Below, piece by piece: positions 7,758 to 15,791 of a stretch of DNA of 64,000 bases (the first letter of the stretch is position 1; each line of letters opens with the position of its first letter). Position numbers and translations under genes: made by a program. The stretch is from Burkholderia cepacia (GTDB lineage Bacteria; Pseudomonadota; Gammaproteobacteria; Burkholderiales; Burkholderiaceae). The notes beneath the pieces were generated by a model. That model saw only the letters and a program-made list of their open reading frames with translations, was not told the DNA's origin and made no database searches. The DNA lies in contig NZ_LDWR01000042.1 of NCBI RefSeq assembly GCF_001039005.1, positions 124,001 to 188,000 of the forward strand. Direction: 5' to 3'.

Positions 7758-8993
7758 ATGATCGACCCCCATGAAAGCAAACGCGCTAGCCTCGCGGTGT
7801 TCGCGCTGCTCTACCTCGGTTTTTGTCTGTCGTACATCGATCGCTCGGCGATCGCGCTGTCGTTCGTCGCCATCGGCAAGGAGTTCCACGTCGGCGCGGC
7901 GGCACTCGGCATTGTGATGAGCACGTTCTATATCGGTTATGCCGCCATGCAGATTCCCGGCGGATGGCTCGCGGATCGCTGGGGCAGCAAGAAGGTGATC
8001 GTCGTATCGATCCTGTCGTGGTCGGTATTCACGTTGATGACCGGTCTCGCGTGGTCGCTGGCTTCGCTGATCGCGATCCGTTTCATCTTCGGTCTCGGCG
8101 AAGGCGGTTATCCCGGTGCCGCCATGAAGGGCATGGCCGAATCGAGTGCGCGGGAAGATCGCCCGAAACTGTTTGCGCTGCTCATGTCGTCGAACTATGT
8201 CGGCAGCTTCATCGCACCGCTCGCCATCGCCCCCCTCATCCTGTATCTCGGCTGGCGTCATGCGTTTGTCGTCGCGGGTGTCGTGGGTCTCGTGTTCGCG
8301 CTGTTCTATCTGTTCGCGGTGAAGGACACGCATCAAAAGCGCGATTCGGCGGGCCGACCCGCACGCATCGACGGCGCGGCAACGCGCGCGCTCCTCAAGA
8401 TGCCGCTGATGTGGAAAATTCTGCTGACCTGGTTCGGCATGGGCATCGTCAACAAGGGACTCGATGCCTGGATGCCCACGTATCTCCTGACCGAACGACA
8501 TCTCGATCTCAGGGCGGTCGGCATGCTCACGCCACTGCCGTTCGTGGCGGCAAGCATCTCGACGGCGCTCGGCGGCTGGATTCTCGCGCGCTGGTTCGAT
8601 GGCCGCGAAAAATGGCTGATGGCCGCGTGCTGCGCGATCTCGGGCTTCTTCCTCTACGAGATGTACACCGCCGAAACGGTGGCCGGCGTGATTACCTATC
8701 AGGCCATCGTCTACTTCTTCAAGTCGTTCGTCTTCGCCGGCGTGTTTGCGCTACCGGCAAAATTCCTGCCGCAAAAACTCATCGGCACGGGTACCGGCAT
8801 GGTGAACTTCGGCGGACAGGTCGCGGGATTTGTCGCGCCCGCGGTCATCGGCCTGCTGATCGCGGTCACCGGCAACTATGACGCGGTATTCGGCTTCCTG
8901 ATCGTGGCAACGGCATTTGCGTTCGTCACCAGTCTGTCGATCCGGCTGTCGCCCGAGGCAGATTCGCGCATCGGCGCTGTCGAGGAGGCCTGA
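7758..8993 (+). CDS. MFS transporter, anion:cation symporter (ACS) type
   Basis: An integral membrane transporter of about 411 residues with twelve hydrophobic segments. The loop 2-3 motif GGWLADRWGSKKV is the MFS signature, and FIFGLGEGGYPGAAMKGMAE in helix 4 is typical of the ACS branch (D-galactonate/tartrate/phthalate-type transporters), which imports organic anions. ATG 7758 is preferred because GGCGGA lies upstream at a usable distance; ATG 7749 would add three residues. A LysR regulator and an amidase follow on the same strand, suggesting uptake and hydrolysis of an amide or amide-derived acid; the substrate is inferred only from context. Confidence 0.92.
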   Translation: MIDPHESKRASLAVFALLYLGFCLSYIDRSAIALSFVAIGKEFHVGAAALGIVMSTFYIGYAAMQIPGGWLADRWGSKKVIVVSILSWSVFTLMTGLAWSLASLIAIRFIFGLGEGGYPGAAMKGMAESSAREDRPKLFALLMSSNYVGSFIAPLAIAPLILYLGWRHAFVVAGVVGLVFALFYLFAVKDTHQKRDSAGRPARIDGAATRALLKMPLMWKILLTWFGMGIVNKGLDAWMPTYLLTERHLDLRAVGMLTPLPFVAASISTALGGWILARWFDGREKWLMAACCAISGFFLYEMYTAETVAGVITYQAIVYFFKSFVFAGVFALPAKFLPQKLIGTGTGMVNFGGQVAGFVAPAVIGLLIAVTGNYDAVFGFLIVATAFAFVTSLSIRLSPEADSRIGAVEEA

Positions 8994-9054
8994 TCGCGCC
9001 GCCCGCCCACCGGACGTTATGATGGAACATTGCGTGTCCTCCCGTCGATCCATC

Positions 9055-9981
9055 ATGAGCGCCCGTATTCTTCAGGAAGCCGCGGTCCGTTATTTCCTCG
9101 AAGTGGTCAACGCCGGTTCCGTCGCCGACGCCGCCACTCGCCTGAATGTCGTGCCATCCGCGGTGAGCCGCCAGATTGCGCGGCTCGAGAACGAGCTCGG
9201 CACGCCGCTCTTCGTGCGGCAATCGCGCGGCATGGTCCCGAGCAAGGCGGGCGAAATGCTTGCCGCGTATGCGCGCCGCTCGCAGCTCGACGCCGAACAG
9301 ATTTCGCTGGAAATCGACGCGCTGCGCGGTGAGGCCGAACGCACGATCCGCATCGCCTGCACCGAAGGATTCGCGGCCAACTTTCTGCCGCGTGCGATGG
9401 CGGACTTCCGTCGCACGATCGCGCCGGCCTCGTTCGAGGTCGTCGTCGATACGGCCGCCGGCGTCACGCAGCGCGTGCGCGACGGCGAATGCGATATCGG
9501 CCTCACGTTCAGCTTCGGGCCGTCCAAGGACATTCAGATCTGCTTTTCCGCGCCTTCGCCCGTATTCGCGATCGTCGCGTCGTCTCATCCGCTCGCGCGG
9601 GCCGAGCAGGTGTCGTTTCGCGAATTGCTGGCGTACCCGCTCGCCTTGCCGGGGGTGCATTCGACGCTGCACAAGCTGATCGATATCTATTGCAGCCGCG
9701 AAGGCGTCGCGTGCAAGAGCGTACTCCGCAGCGCGACGCTCGAAACGCTCCTCGGTTTCACGCTCGCAAGCGACGCCGTCACGTTCTGCGGCGAACTCGT
9801 GGTGCGCCCGCGTCTCGCGTCCGGCGAACTCGTCGCGTTGCCCGTGCCGGAGCTCACCACCGGCGAGCGTGCCATTGAAATTCAAACCCTCGCGCGGCGT
9901 GAACTCCCGCCGCTGCTGCAATCGTTTGTCGAGCATCTGAGCAACGGGATTTCGCCGTCCGCACGCGTTGAACAAAAGTGA
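9055..9981 (+). CDS. LysR-family transcriptional regulator
   Basis: A regulator of 308 residues. The winged helix-turn-helix occupies about residues 5-65 (FLEVVNAGSVADAATRLNVV, SAVSRQIARLENELGTPLF), followed by a periplasmic-binding-like effector domain from about residue 92. ATG 9055 is chosen by alignment to the family, where the helix begins within a few residues of the start; in-frame ATGs at 9019 and 9022 would add an unconserved extension. It sits between the MFS transporter and the amidase, all on one strand, so it probably controls them. Confidence 0.93.
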   Translation: MSARILQEAAVRYFLEVVNAGSVADAATRLNVVPSAVSRQIARLENELGTPLFVRQSRGMVPSKAGEMLAAYARRSQLDAEQISLEIDALRGEAERTIRIACTEGFAANFLPRAMADFRRTIAPASFEVVVDTAAGVTQRVRDGECDIGLTFSFGPSKDIQICFSAPSPVFAIVASSHPLARAEQVSFRELLAYPLALPGVHSTLHKLIDIYCSREGVACKSVLRSATLETLLGFTLASDAVTFCGELVVRPRLASGELVALPVPELTTGERAIEIQTLARRELPPLLQSFVEHLSNGISPSARVEQK

Positions 9982-10070
9982 ACTGACCGTTCGATAATCA
10001 TCACTGGCGGCCGTTTTTCTCGTCGTCTACATTGAGCGGACTCCTGCCTCGTCACTTAAAGCACCGTCCG

Positions 10071-11600
10071 ATGAACCACCGTCACGAACTGACCCGTCAC
10101 AGCGCCGTCGAGCTGAGTGTGTTGTTGCAGGCGCGAGAAATTTCCGCCGTCGAATTGCTTGAAGCCTGCATCGCGCGAATCGAAGCACTCAATCCGTATG
10201 TCAACGCCATCACGGCGACGAGCTTCGAACGTGCTCGGATCGAAGCCCGGGCGGCGGATGCCGGATTCGCACGCGGCGATACCGTCGGTGCCTTGCATGG
10301 CTTGCCCATCGGCATCAAGGATCTCGAAGAGACCGCAGGCCTGCTGACGACGTACGGCTCACCGATCTATCGCGCGAATGTGCCTGCGCACGACAACACG
10401 CTGGTGCGCCGCCTGCGCGCAGCGGGTGCGATCGTCGTCGGCAAGACCAACGTGCCGGAACTGGGTGCGGGTGCGAACAGCTTCAATCCCGTGTGGGGCG
10501 CGACGGGCAATCCGTTCGATCCGCGCCTGAACGCCGGTGGCTCGTCGGGCGGCTCGGCGGCCGCGCTCGCGCTCGACATGGTGCCGCTTGCCAGCGGTTC
10601 GGACACCGGCGGCTCGTTGCGTATTCCAGCCGCGAAATGCGGTGTGGTCGGTTTGCGCACCTCGCCGGGGCTCGTGCCGAGCGATCGCAAGCCGCTTGGC
10701 TGGACGCCGATTGCGGTGGTCGGGCCGATGGGACGCACCGTCGAAGACACCTGGCTGCAACTCGCCGCGACGGTCGGCCAGTCGAGCACCGATCCGCTCG
10801 GTTATCCGTTCGCGATGAGTCCGACGATGGACGGCCGCGCACCCACCGACCTGTCGAAACTGCGTATCGGTTACACGGAAGATTTCGGCGTATGCGAAGT
10901 GGATAACGACATCCGCGCCGTGTTCCGCCGCAAGATCGACTTCCTGCGTCGCGAGGTGGCCGTCTGCGATCCGATCGACGTGGACTTCGAGGGCGCGCAT
11001 CGCTGCTTCGATGTCCTGCGCGCGGAGGCCTTCGTCGCGGGCCTGCAAAAAGCGTATGAGGCCAACCCCGATTCACTCGGCCCGAATCCGCGCGCGAACT
11101 ACGAAATGGGTATCGGCCTCGGGCTCGCGGATTGCGTGCGTGCACACGGCGACCAGACACGCTTGTTCCGCCGCTTCCAGACGCTGTTCGACTGTTACGA
11201 CGTGATTCTTTCGCCGACGACGCCCGTCTCGCCGTTTCCGTGGACGCAGCCGTATCTGAAATCGGTGAATGGTGTCGAACTCGAGAACTACTATCGCTGG
11301 TTGTCGCTCACGTACGTCGCGACGCTCGCGACGAATCCGGCATTGTCGCTGCCATGCGGTGTCGATCATCGCGGCATGCCATTCGGTCTGCAAATGATCG
11401 GCGCGTTCCGGGGCGATCTTGCGCTGCTCGATGCGGCGCGTTCGTTCGAAATGCTCTTCGCGTCGTCCGACGAAACCCGCCGCCCGATTCCCGATGCCGC
11501 GACGCTGCGCGCATCGCAGGTCGACCTGAAGTCGATCGTTACGCATCCGCCGATACTGGATGCCGTGTCGGCGTCCAATGTCGCCTCTTCCGTGGCCTGA
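10071..11600 (+). CDS. amidase (amidase-signature family)
   Basis: A cytoplasmic amide hydrolase of 509 residues. The Ser-cisSer-Lys triad is complete: Lys83 in PIGIKDLEE, cis-Ser158 in GGSSGGSAA and nucleophile Ser182 in GSDTGGSLRIP, 24 residues apart as expected. The C-terminal half has the usual PTTPVSPFP and LSLPCGVDHRGMPFGLQMIG segments. Amidases of this family hydrolyse aliphatic or aromatic amides, and some act on carbamates or nylon oligomers; nothing here fixes the substrate. ATG 10071 is taken as the start; an earlier in-frame start at 10032 lacks conservation. Likely works with the upstream ACS transporter. Confidence 0.93.
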   Translation: MNHRHELTRHSAVELSVLLQAREISAVELLEACIARIEALNPYVNAITATSFERARIEARAADAGFARGDTVGALHGLPIGIKDLEETAGLLTTYGSPIYRANVPAHDNTLVRRLRAAGAIVVGKTNVPELGAGANSFNPVWGATGNPFDPRLNAGGSSGGSAAALALDMVPLASGSDTGGSLRIPAAKCGVVGLRTSPGLVPSDRKPLGWTPIAVVGPMGRTVEDTWLQLAATVGQSSTDPLGYPFAMSPTMDGRAPTDLSKLRIGYTEDFGVCEVDNDIRAVFRRKIDFLRREVAVCDPIDVDFEGAHRCFDVLRAEAFVAGLQKAYEANPDSLGPNPRANYEMGIGLGLADCVRAHGDQTRLFRRFQTLFDCYDVILSPTTPVSPFPWTQPYLKSVNGVELENYYRWLSLTYVATLATNPALSLPCGVDHRGMPFGLQMIGAFRGDLALLDAARSFEMLFASSDETRRPIPDAATLRASQVDLKSIVTHPPILDAVSASNVASSVA

Positions 11601-11641
11601 GCGACGCGCTGCTTATCGCCGAGGTATCTGGCGGCCGCTGT

Positions 11642-12922
11642 CTACCGCCGCGCCGCCAGGAAATTGCGCGCCGTGCTCGTCAACCGCGACCACGGCCCCG
11701 CTCGCCGTTCCGCGCCCTGCTCGGCCAGCCCACCCAGCGCCGCCTTCATCATCGCGAGTTCGCTCGCAAGCACGGTGTCACAGCCGAAGCTGCCGGCCGC
11801 GGCAAGATCCACGATCCGCATCGCCTGATCGACGCACATGTGTGCATAGGCGGCTGTGGCATCCGCATCGGCGCGCGCGCCCAGCGTCGCCTCGGCCAGC
11901 TTGCTCGCCCACAGCGCGAGCGCATCGACCGGTGCGCTGCCGTCGCGCACGAGTAACTTGCCGATTTCCATTGCGGCGAGATGCACGTCCTCGTCGTCGG
12001 AGCACGACAGCGTGCGGCTACGGACCGCATGGTTCCGGTGCGCGGCACGTATCGACGGCGTCAATCCGGTCAGGTTCGCGATCCACGCTTCCGCGGCACT
12101 CAGGTACGCATGCGACCGGATCGCCAGGTCGCAATCGAAGATCGCATCCGCGTGAGTCGTCGCATGCCGCATCGCGAGCAGCCAGCAGCCGAGAAAGGCG
12201 CGATAGGTAGCGGCCGGCCCGACATACGCCGCGTGCGCCTTGAAGAATTCGATGCTGTGATCGGCCGGCCGCTCGCCGACGCACGGGAACTTGTCCGGCA
12301 AATCGATTCGCAAGCCGACGACGACGCGCTCGACCGCCGGCACGCTGCGGCCGCACGCGAGCGCCAGGTACGGCAGCGCGATGCAGTGCGCATCGCGATG
12401 CGCGACGAGCCGGTCGCAGCACGACTGCCACTGCGCGAGCGGATTGCGCGCGACGACGATGTGAACGACGTCCGGGAACGCGCGGCGCATCCACGCGAGG
12501 CGTCCGAGCGATTCGCCGAACCGGAATACCGGAATGCACCCGCGATCGAACGCCTGCGCCATCAGTTCGCGCAGAAAGTATTCGACGTCGCCCGCGTATT
12601 CGGGCGTCGCGTCTTCGAACTGATTGGCACAAAACGCCATCTCGACGCGGGACGTGCCGAGCGCGTCCTGTCTGAGCGTATCGGCAACGCTCGCGGCCGG
12701 CCGCCGGCCGGGCGCGGGTCCTTCCGAACCGGTGCCGGCATATTGCGCGTAATCGACCGACTCGACCATCGCGCGCAGTGGCTCGTCGTAGGCCATCACG
12801 CCATCGAGATCACGGAGGCAGGACCACAGCCAGCCGTCGGTCGCACCATATCCGGAATGCAGAAACACCGCTTGGGTCGAGTTCATGGAAGCCATTGGAT
12901 CGTTGCGTTGAAGTTCGTCCAT
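11642..12922 (-). CDS. sulfotransferase-like P-loop protein
   Basis: A protein of 426 residues that I assign with caution. The N-terminus has a PAPS 5'-loop-like segment (FLHSGYGATDGWLW, residues 20-33). Further on, VVARNPLAQWQS (156-167) matches the 3'-phosphate-binding arginine/serine motif of sulfotransferases. The C-terminal 150 residues are helical and unrecognised. No glycan or lipopolysaccharide genes lie nearby to suggest an acceptor. ATG 12922 is preceded by GGATCGACGTG; the frame also offers GTG 12925 and ATG 12895. It is an isolated gene, convergent with the amidase. Confidence 0.65.
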   Translation of the reverse strand: MDELQRNDPMASMNSTQAVFLHSGYGATDGWLWSCLRDLDGVMAYDEPLRAMVESVDYAQYAGTGSEGPAPGRRPAASVADTLRQDALGTSRVEMAFCANQFEDATPEYAGDVEYFLRELMAQAFDRGCIPVFRFGESLGRLAWMRRAFPDVVHIVVARNPLAQWQSCCDRLVAHRDAHCIALPYLALACGRSVPAVERVVVGLRIDLPDKFPCVGERPADHSIEFFKAHAAYVGPAATYRAFLGCWLLAMRHATTHADAIFDCDLAIRSHAYLSAAEAWIANLTGLTPSIRAAHRNHAVRSRTLSCSDDEDVHLAAMEIGKLLVRDGSAPVDALALWASKLAEATLGARADADATAAYAHMCVDQAMRIVDLAAAGSFGCDTVLASELAMMKAALGGLAEQGAERRAGPWSRLTSTARNFLAARR

Positions 12923-13368
12923 CACGTCGATCCAGTGTAGGTTCCTGTGGAATTACCCGGTTTACGGGCTCGGTTACGGTGATTTACCGGCCGCACTCGA
13001 GCACCAGGCAAGCGGATTTCATACCAGCCCGAGCATCGCCCGATTTCCCCACTCCAGTTTCATTACGGCATTTGACGCGCGAATGCGCACTCTCGCATCG
13101 CTTCGCGCCGCAACATGACCAACCGCCACCGACGCAGCCCCGTGCGACACGGCTCGCGCGGCGAGTCGCACCTCGCCGCGCAACGCATCAAATCGATTGC
13201 GCACGCAACCATCACATTACATGAACGCTTTGCGGAAACCGGCGGTAAACCCGTCGTTGTAGATTCCCAACGGACTGAAAATTGTGACCTGACCTAATGG
13301 CGGCTCCTGACGAAGGCCGATCGATTCGGCAGGAACGCAAGCAGTCCCGTTACATGCCAGGAGAGTTC
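12923..13368. other. upstream region of the porin gene
   Basis: The 446 bases between the divergent sulfotransferase-like and porin genes hold no convincing frame. The last 100 bases become less GC-rich, as expected of a porin promoter and 5' untranslated region, but no unambiguous -35/-10 pair could be picked. Confidence 0.4.
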
Positions 13369-14535
13369 ATGATGAAAGGTATTTTGAGGAAATCGCTGTT
13401 GTCGCTCGCGTTGCTCACCGGCTTCACTGCCGCGCACGCACAGAGCACGGTGACGCTGTACGGCGTCATCGACGAGTCGCTGCAGTTCACGCACAACGCC
13501 ACGCCCACCGGCAGCAACCAGCTCGGCCTTTATTCGGGCAACCTGTCCGGCAGCCGCTGGGGCCTGATGGGCAGCGAGGATCTCGGCGGCGGGCTGAAGG
13601 CGATCTTCCAGCTCGAGAACGGCTTCAACGTCAACAACGGCAAGATGGGCACCTACAACGGCACGACCTCGCTGTTCGGCCGCCAGGCCTACGTCGGCCT
13701 TCAAAGCAATCAATACGGCACGGTCACGCTCGGCCGCCAGTACGATCCGCTCGTCGACCAGGTTCAGGGCCTTACCGAGGACAATTATTTCGGCAGCACG
13801 TTCGCCACCGCCGGCGACGTCGACAATTACGACAACAGTTCGCGCACCAACAACGCGATCAAATACCTTTCGCCGAGCTACGGCGGGCTGCAGGTCGAGA
13901 CGATGTACGCGCTCGGCGGCGTCGCGGGGCAAACCGGATCGGGTCAGACGTGGGCGGTCGCGGCCTCGTACAACAACGGCCCGTTCTCGCTGGCCGCCGG
14001 TTACTACGTGGCGGACAACTCGAATTCGACACTCGCACGCACCGGCTGGTCGTCGACGTCGGACGGCACCTTCGACGGCCCGGTCAACTCGGGCTACGCA
14101 ACGGCGAAGTCGATCAATATCGCGCGCGTCGCCGCGCGCTACATCGCCGGGCCGTACACGGTCGGCCTCGCGTACAGCAATTCGGCGTACAAGGCGGACG
14201 CGCAGTCGGCATTCGCGTCGACCGAGAAGTTCAACACGGGCCAGGCCTATTTCAACTACCAGGCCACGCCGGCGCTGCTGCTCGGCCTCGGCTACAGCTA
14301 TACGCATGCGAGCGGCGACACCAACGCATCCTATAACCAGGTGTCGCTCGGCGCCGACTACAGCCTGTCGAAGCGGACCGACGTGTATCTCGTGGGTGCG
14401 TGGCAGAAGGCGACCGGCACGCAGCTGAACACCGATGGCACCGTGTCGAGCGCCGACGCGTCGATCGGCTCGTATGGCGTCGCCGGCACAAACAGCCAGG
14501 ACATGGTCAGCCTCGGTATCCGCCACCGGTTCTAA
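13369..14535 (+). CDS. general porin, Burkholderia OpcP/Omp38 type
   Basis: A trimeric outer-membrane porin of 388 residues. A signal peptide (KSLLSLALLTGFTAAHAQ) leads into the diagnostic mature N-terminus STVTLYGVIDESLQF. Next come the porin segments SRWGLMGSEDLGGGLKAIFQLENGF and FGRQAYVGLQSNQYGTVTLGRQYD, in the L3 region. The terminal residue is Phe (VSLGIRHRF), needed for BAM recognition. ATG 13369 follows AGGAGA at good spacing; ATG 13372 directly after is also possible. Function is passive diffusion of small solutes. A strong terminator follows. Confidence 0.95.
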   Translation: MMKGILRKSLLSLALLTGFTAAHAQSTVTLYGVIDESLQFTHNATPTGSNQLGLYSGNLSGSRWGLMGSEDLGGGLKAIFQLENGFNVNNGKMGTYNGTTSLFGRQAYVGLQSNQYGTVTLGRQYDPLVDQVQGLTEDNYFGSTFATAGDVDNYDNSSRTNNAIKYLSPSYGGLQVETMYALGGVAGQTGSGQTWAVAASYNNGPFSLAAGYYVADNSNSTLARTGWSSTSDGTFDGPVNSGYATAKSINIARVAARYIAGPYTVGLAYSNSAYKADAQSAFASTEKFNTGQAYFNYQATPALLLGLGYSYTHASGDTNASYNQVSLGADYSLSKRTDVYLVGAWQKATGTQLNTDGTVSSADASIGSYGVAGTNSQDMVSLGIRHRF

Positions 14536-14545
14536 TCGCAAGCGG

Positions 14546-14586
14546 CGCCGGCCGTCGTTCGCGACGGCCGGCGTACGACCGTTTTT
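14546..14586 (+). terminator. intrinsic terminator of the porin gene
   Basis: A perfect 12-bp stem (CGCCGGCCGTCG at 14546-14557 paired with 14562-14573) closed by a TTCG tetraloop starts 10 bases after the porin stop. A five-T run follows at 14582-14586. Confidence 0.8.
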
Positions 14587-14931
14587 CGCCGCGATCGTTT
14601 GAAATATTGCAGCCGTCCAACGCGCTGAAATGCGCTCCCCGATGCGAAAACCCGGCAAACGATGGCGCGTCACGCATCATCACGCAGCATCGATTACCGA
14701 TCGCGCCCATTGCCCGCTGTCGGCGTCATCGAATATCTCAATAATAGACAGCCACTCTTGCACGAGATCCAATTCATTCCGCTTACAACACGTCATTCAC
14801 GGAGTCCTGAATATGACGAAACAATCTTGAAATTTATTTGACGATCGCGTGACCTATGCTTCCGTCACACCGCATACCGGCCACGCCGATGGCGGCCGTC
14901 CTCCCCGACAGCGAAAGTGAAAGGCCCGATC
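14587..14931. other. intergenic gap with an AT-richer promoter-like stretch
   Basis: No gene is seen. Around 14815-14860 the sequence turns AT-rich (TTGAAATTTATTTGACG), the likely promoter zone of the downstream small gene, but spacing does not define a single good -35/-10 pair. Confidence 0.35.
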
Positions 14932-15306
14932 ATGTATCACACGATGCGCATGGAAGTCTCCACCGAATCCGGGTATCCAGTGATCCGATTCACGATCGAC
15001 GGCCAGACGTCCGTAATCGGCGTCAACGACATCGACCAGATGATCCTGCAACTCGCGACCGCACGGGCCGCAATGCAGCCGACGCATCCGGTCGAACCGC
15101 CGGAAGGCCAGTATCCGCTGCAGATCGACCCGTGCTGGCGCGTCGACCGGCTCGCCGACTACGACGGCGCGGTGCTGTCGATCCGTCACGTCGGGATGGG
15201 CTGGATCGCGTTCGCGCTGCCGTCCGGCAACCTGACCAACCTCGTTGAAGCGCTTGCGTCGCCGCCTGAAATGACCGCCCCGGTCAACCACGCGATGCTG
15301 AACTGA
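14932..15306 (+). CDS. hypothetical protein
   Basis: A small soluble protein of 124 residues without signal peptide or membrane segment. The first half reads MRMEVSTESGYPVIRFTIDG, and the middle contains YPLQIDPCWRVDRLADYDGA and HVGMGWIAFALPSGNL. I recognise no family. GTGAAAGG lies 7 bases before ATG 14932, which decides this start over GTG 14917. It precedes the accessory bamA/lptD operon by about 140 bases on the same strand; functional linkage is not evident. Confidence 0.7.
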   Translation: MYHTMRMEVSTESGYPVIRFTIDGQTSVIGVNDIDQMILQLATARAAMQPTHPVEPPEGQYPLQIDPCWRVDRLADYDGAVLSIRHVGMGWIAFALPSGNLTNLVEALASPPEMTAPVNHAMLN

Positions 15307-15443
15307 TGCGCGATCGGCGCTAACCGCTGTCGCGCCAGACCGCCGAGCTAGACCCCATTTAATTCGCTATGCGAATCATCATGATCCGCCTATTCCGGCG
15401 CGGATCGTGGCTTTCCGTTGCTTTCTGCCAGGACATGCCCATC

Positions 15444-15791
15444 ATGCGAATCCCTTCCCCGACCGCCGCGCTCGCCCAGCGCCCGTCCGCCTATGCGTTG
15501 TCGGATCTCGGCGCCCGTACCTGGTTTCTGCTGCCGATCGACTCGCGGGCGGTCGTGTCCGCGGCCGGCACCGCGCCCGCACTCGACGCGCGCCCGCTCT
15601 TCCGCTGCCGGCTCACCGGCCGCTATGCACCCGGGCTGTCGCTGAATGCCGTCTGCGGCAACGGTTACGCGGCCGTGCATCAGCTGGCCGAATCGCATGT
15701 CGACACCGTATCGCGCCTGCTCGTGCGCGATGCGCAGAACGACGCCGAACATCGCGTTCACGCGCTCGACGACGGGATCGACTGGCAGTGA
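15444..15791 (+). CDS. hypothetical protein, first gene of the accessory bamA-lptD operon
   Basis: A soluble-looking protein of about 115 residues (RIPSPTAALAQRPSAYALSD at the start, then TWFLLPIDSRAVVSAAG). No motif is recognised. Starts at 15369, 15435 and 15444 are possible; AGGA 10 bases upstream favours 15444. Its TGA stop overlaps the GTG start of the BamA-like gene (GTGA), which implies translational coupling. It therefore looks like a real member of that operon, perhaps dispensable for the outer-membrane functions downstream. Confidence 0.6.
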   Translation: MRIPSPTAALAQRPSAYALSDLGARTWFLLPIDSRAVVSAAGTAPALDARPLFRCRLTGRYAPGLSLNAVCGNGYAAVHQLAESHVDTVSRLLVRDAQNDAEHRVHALDDGIDWQ

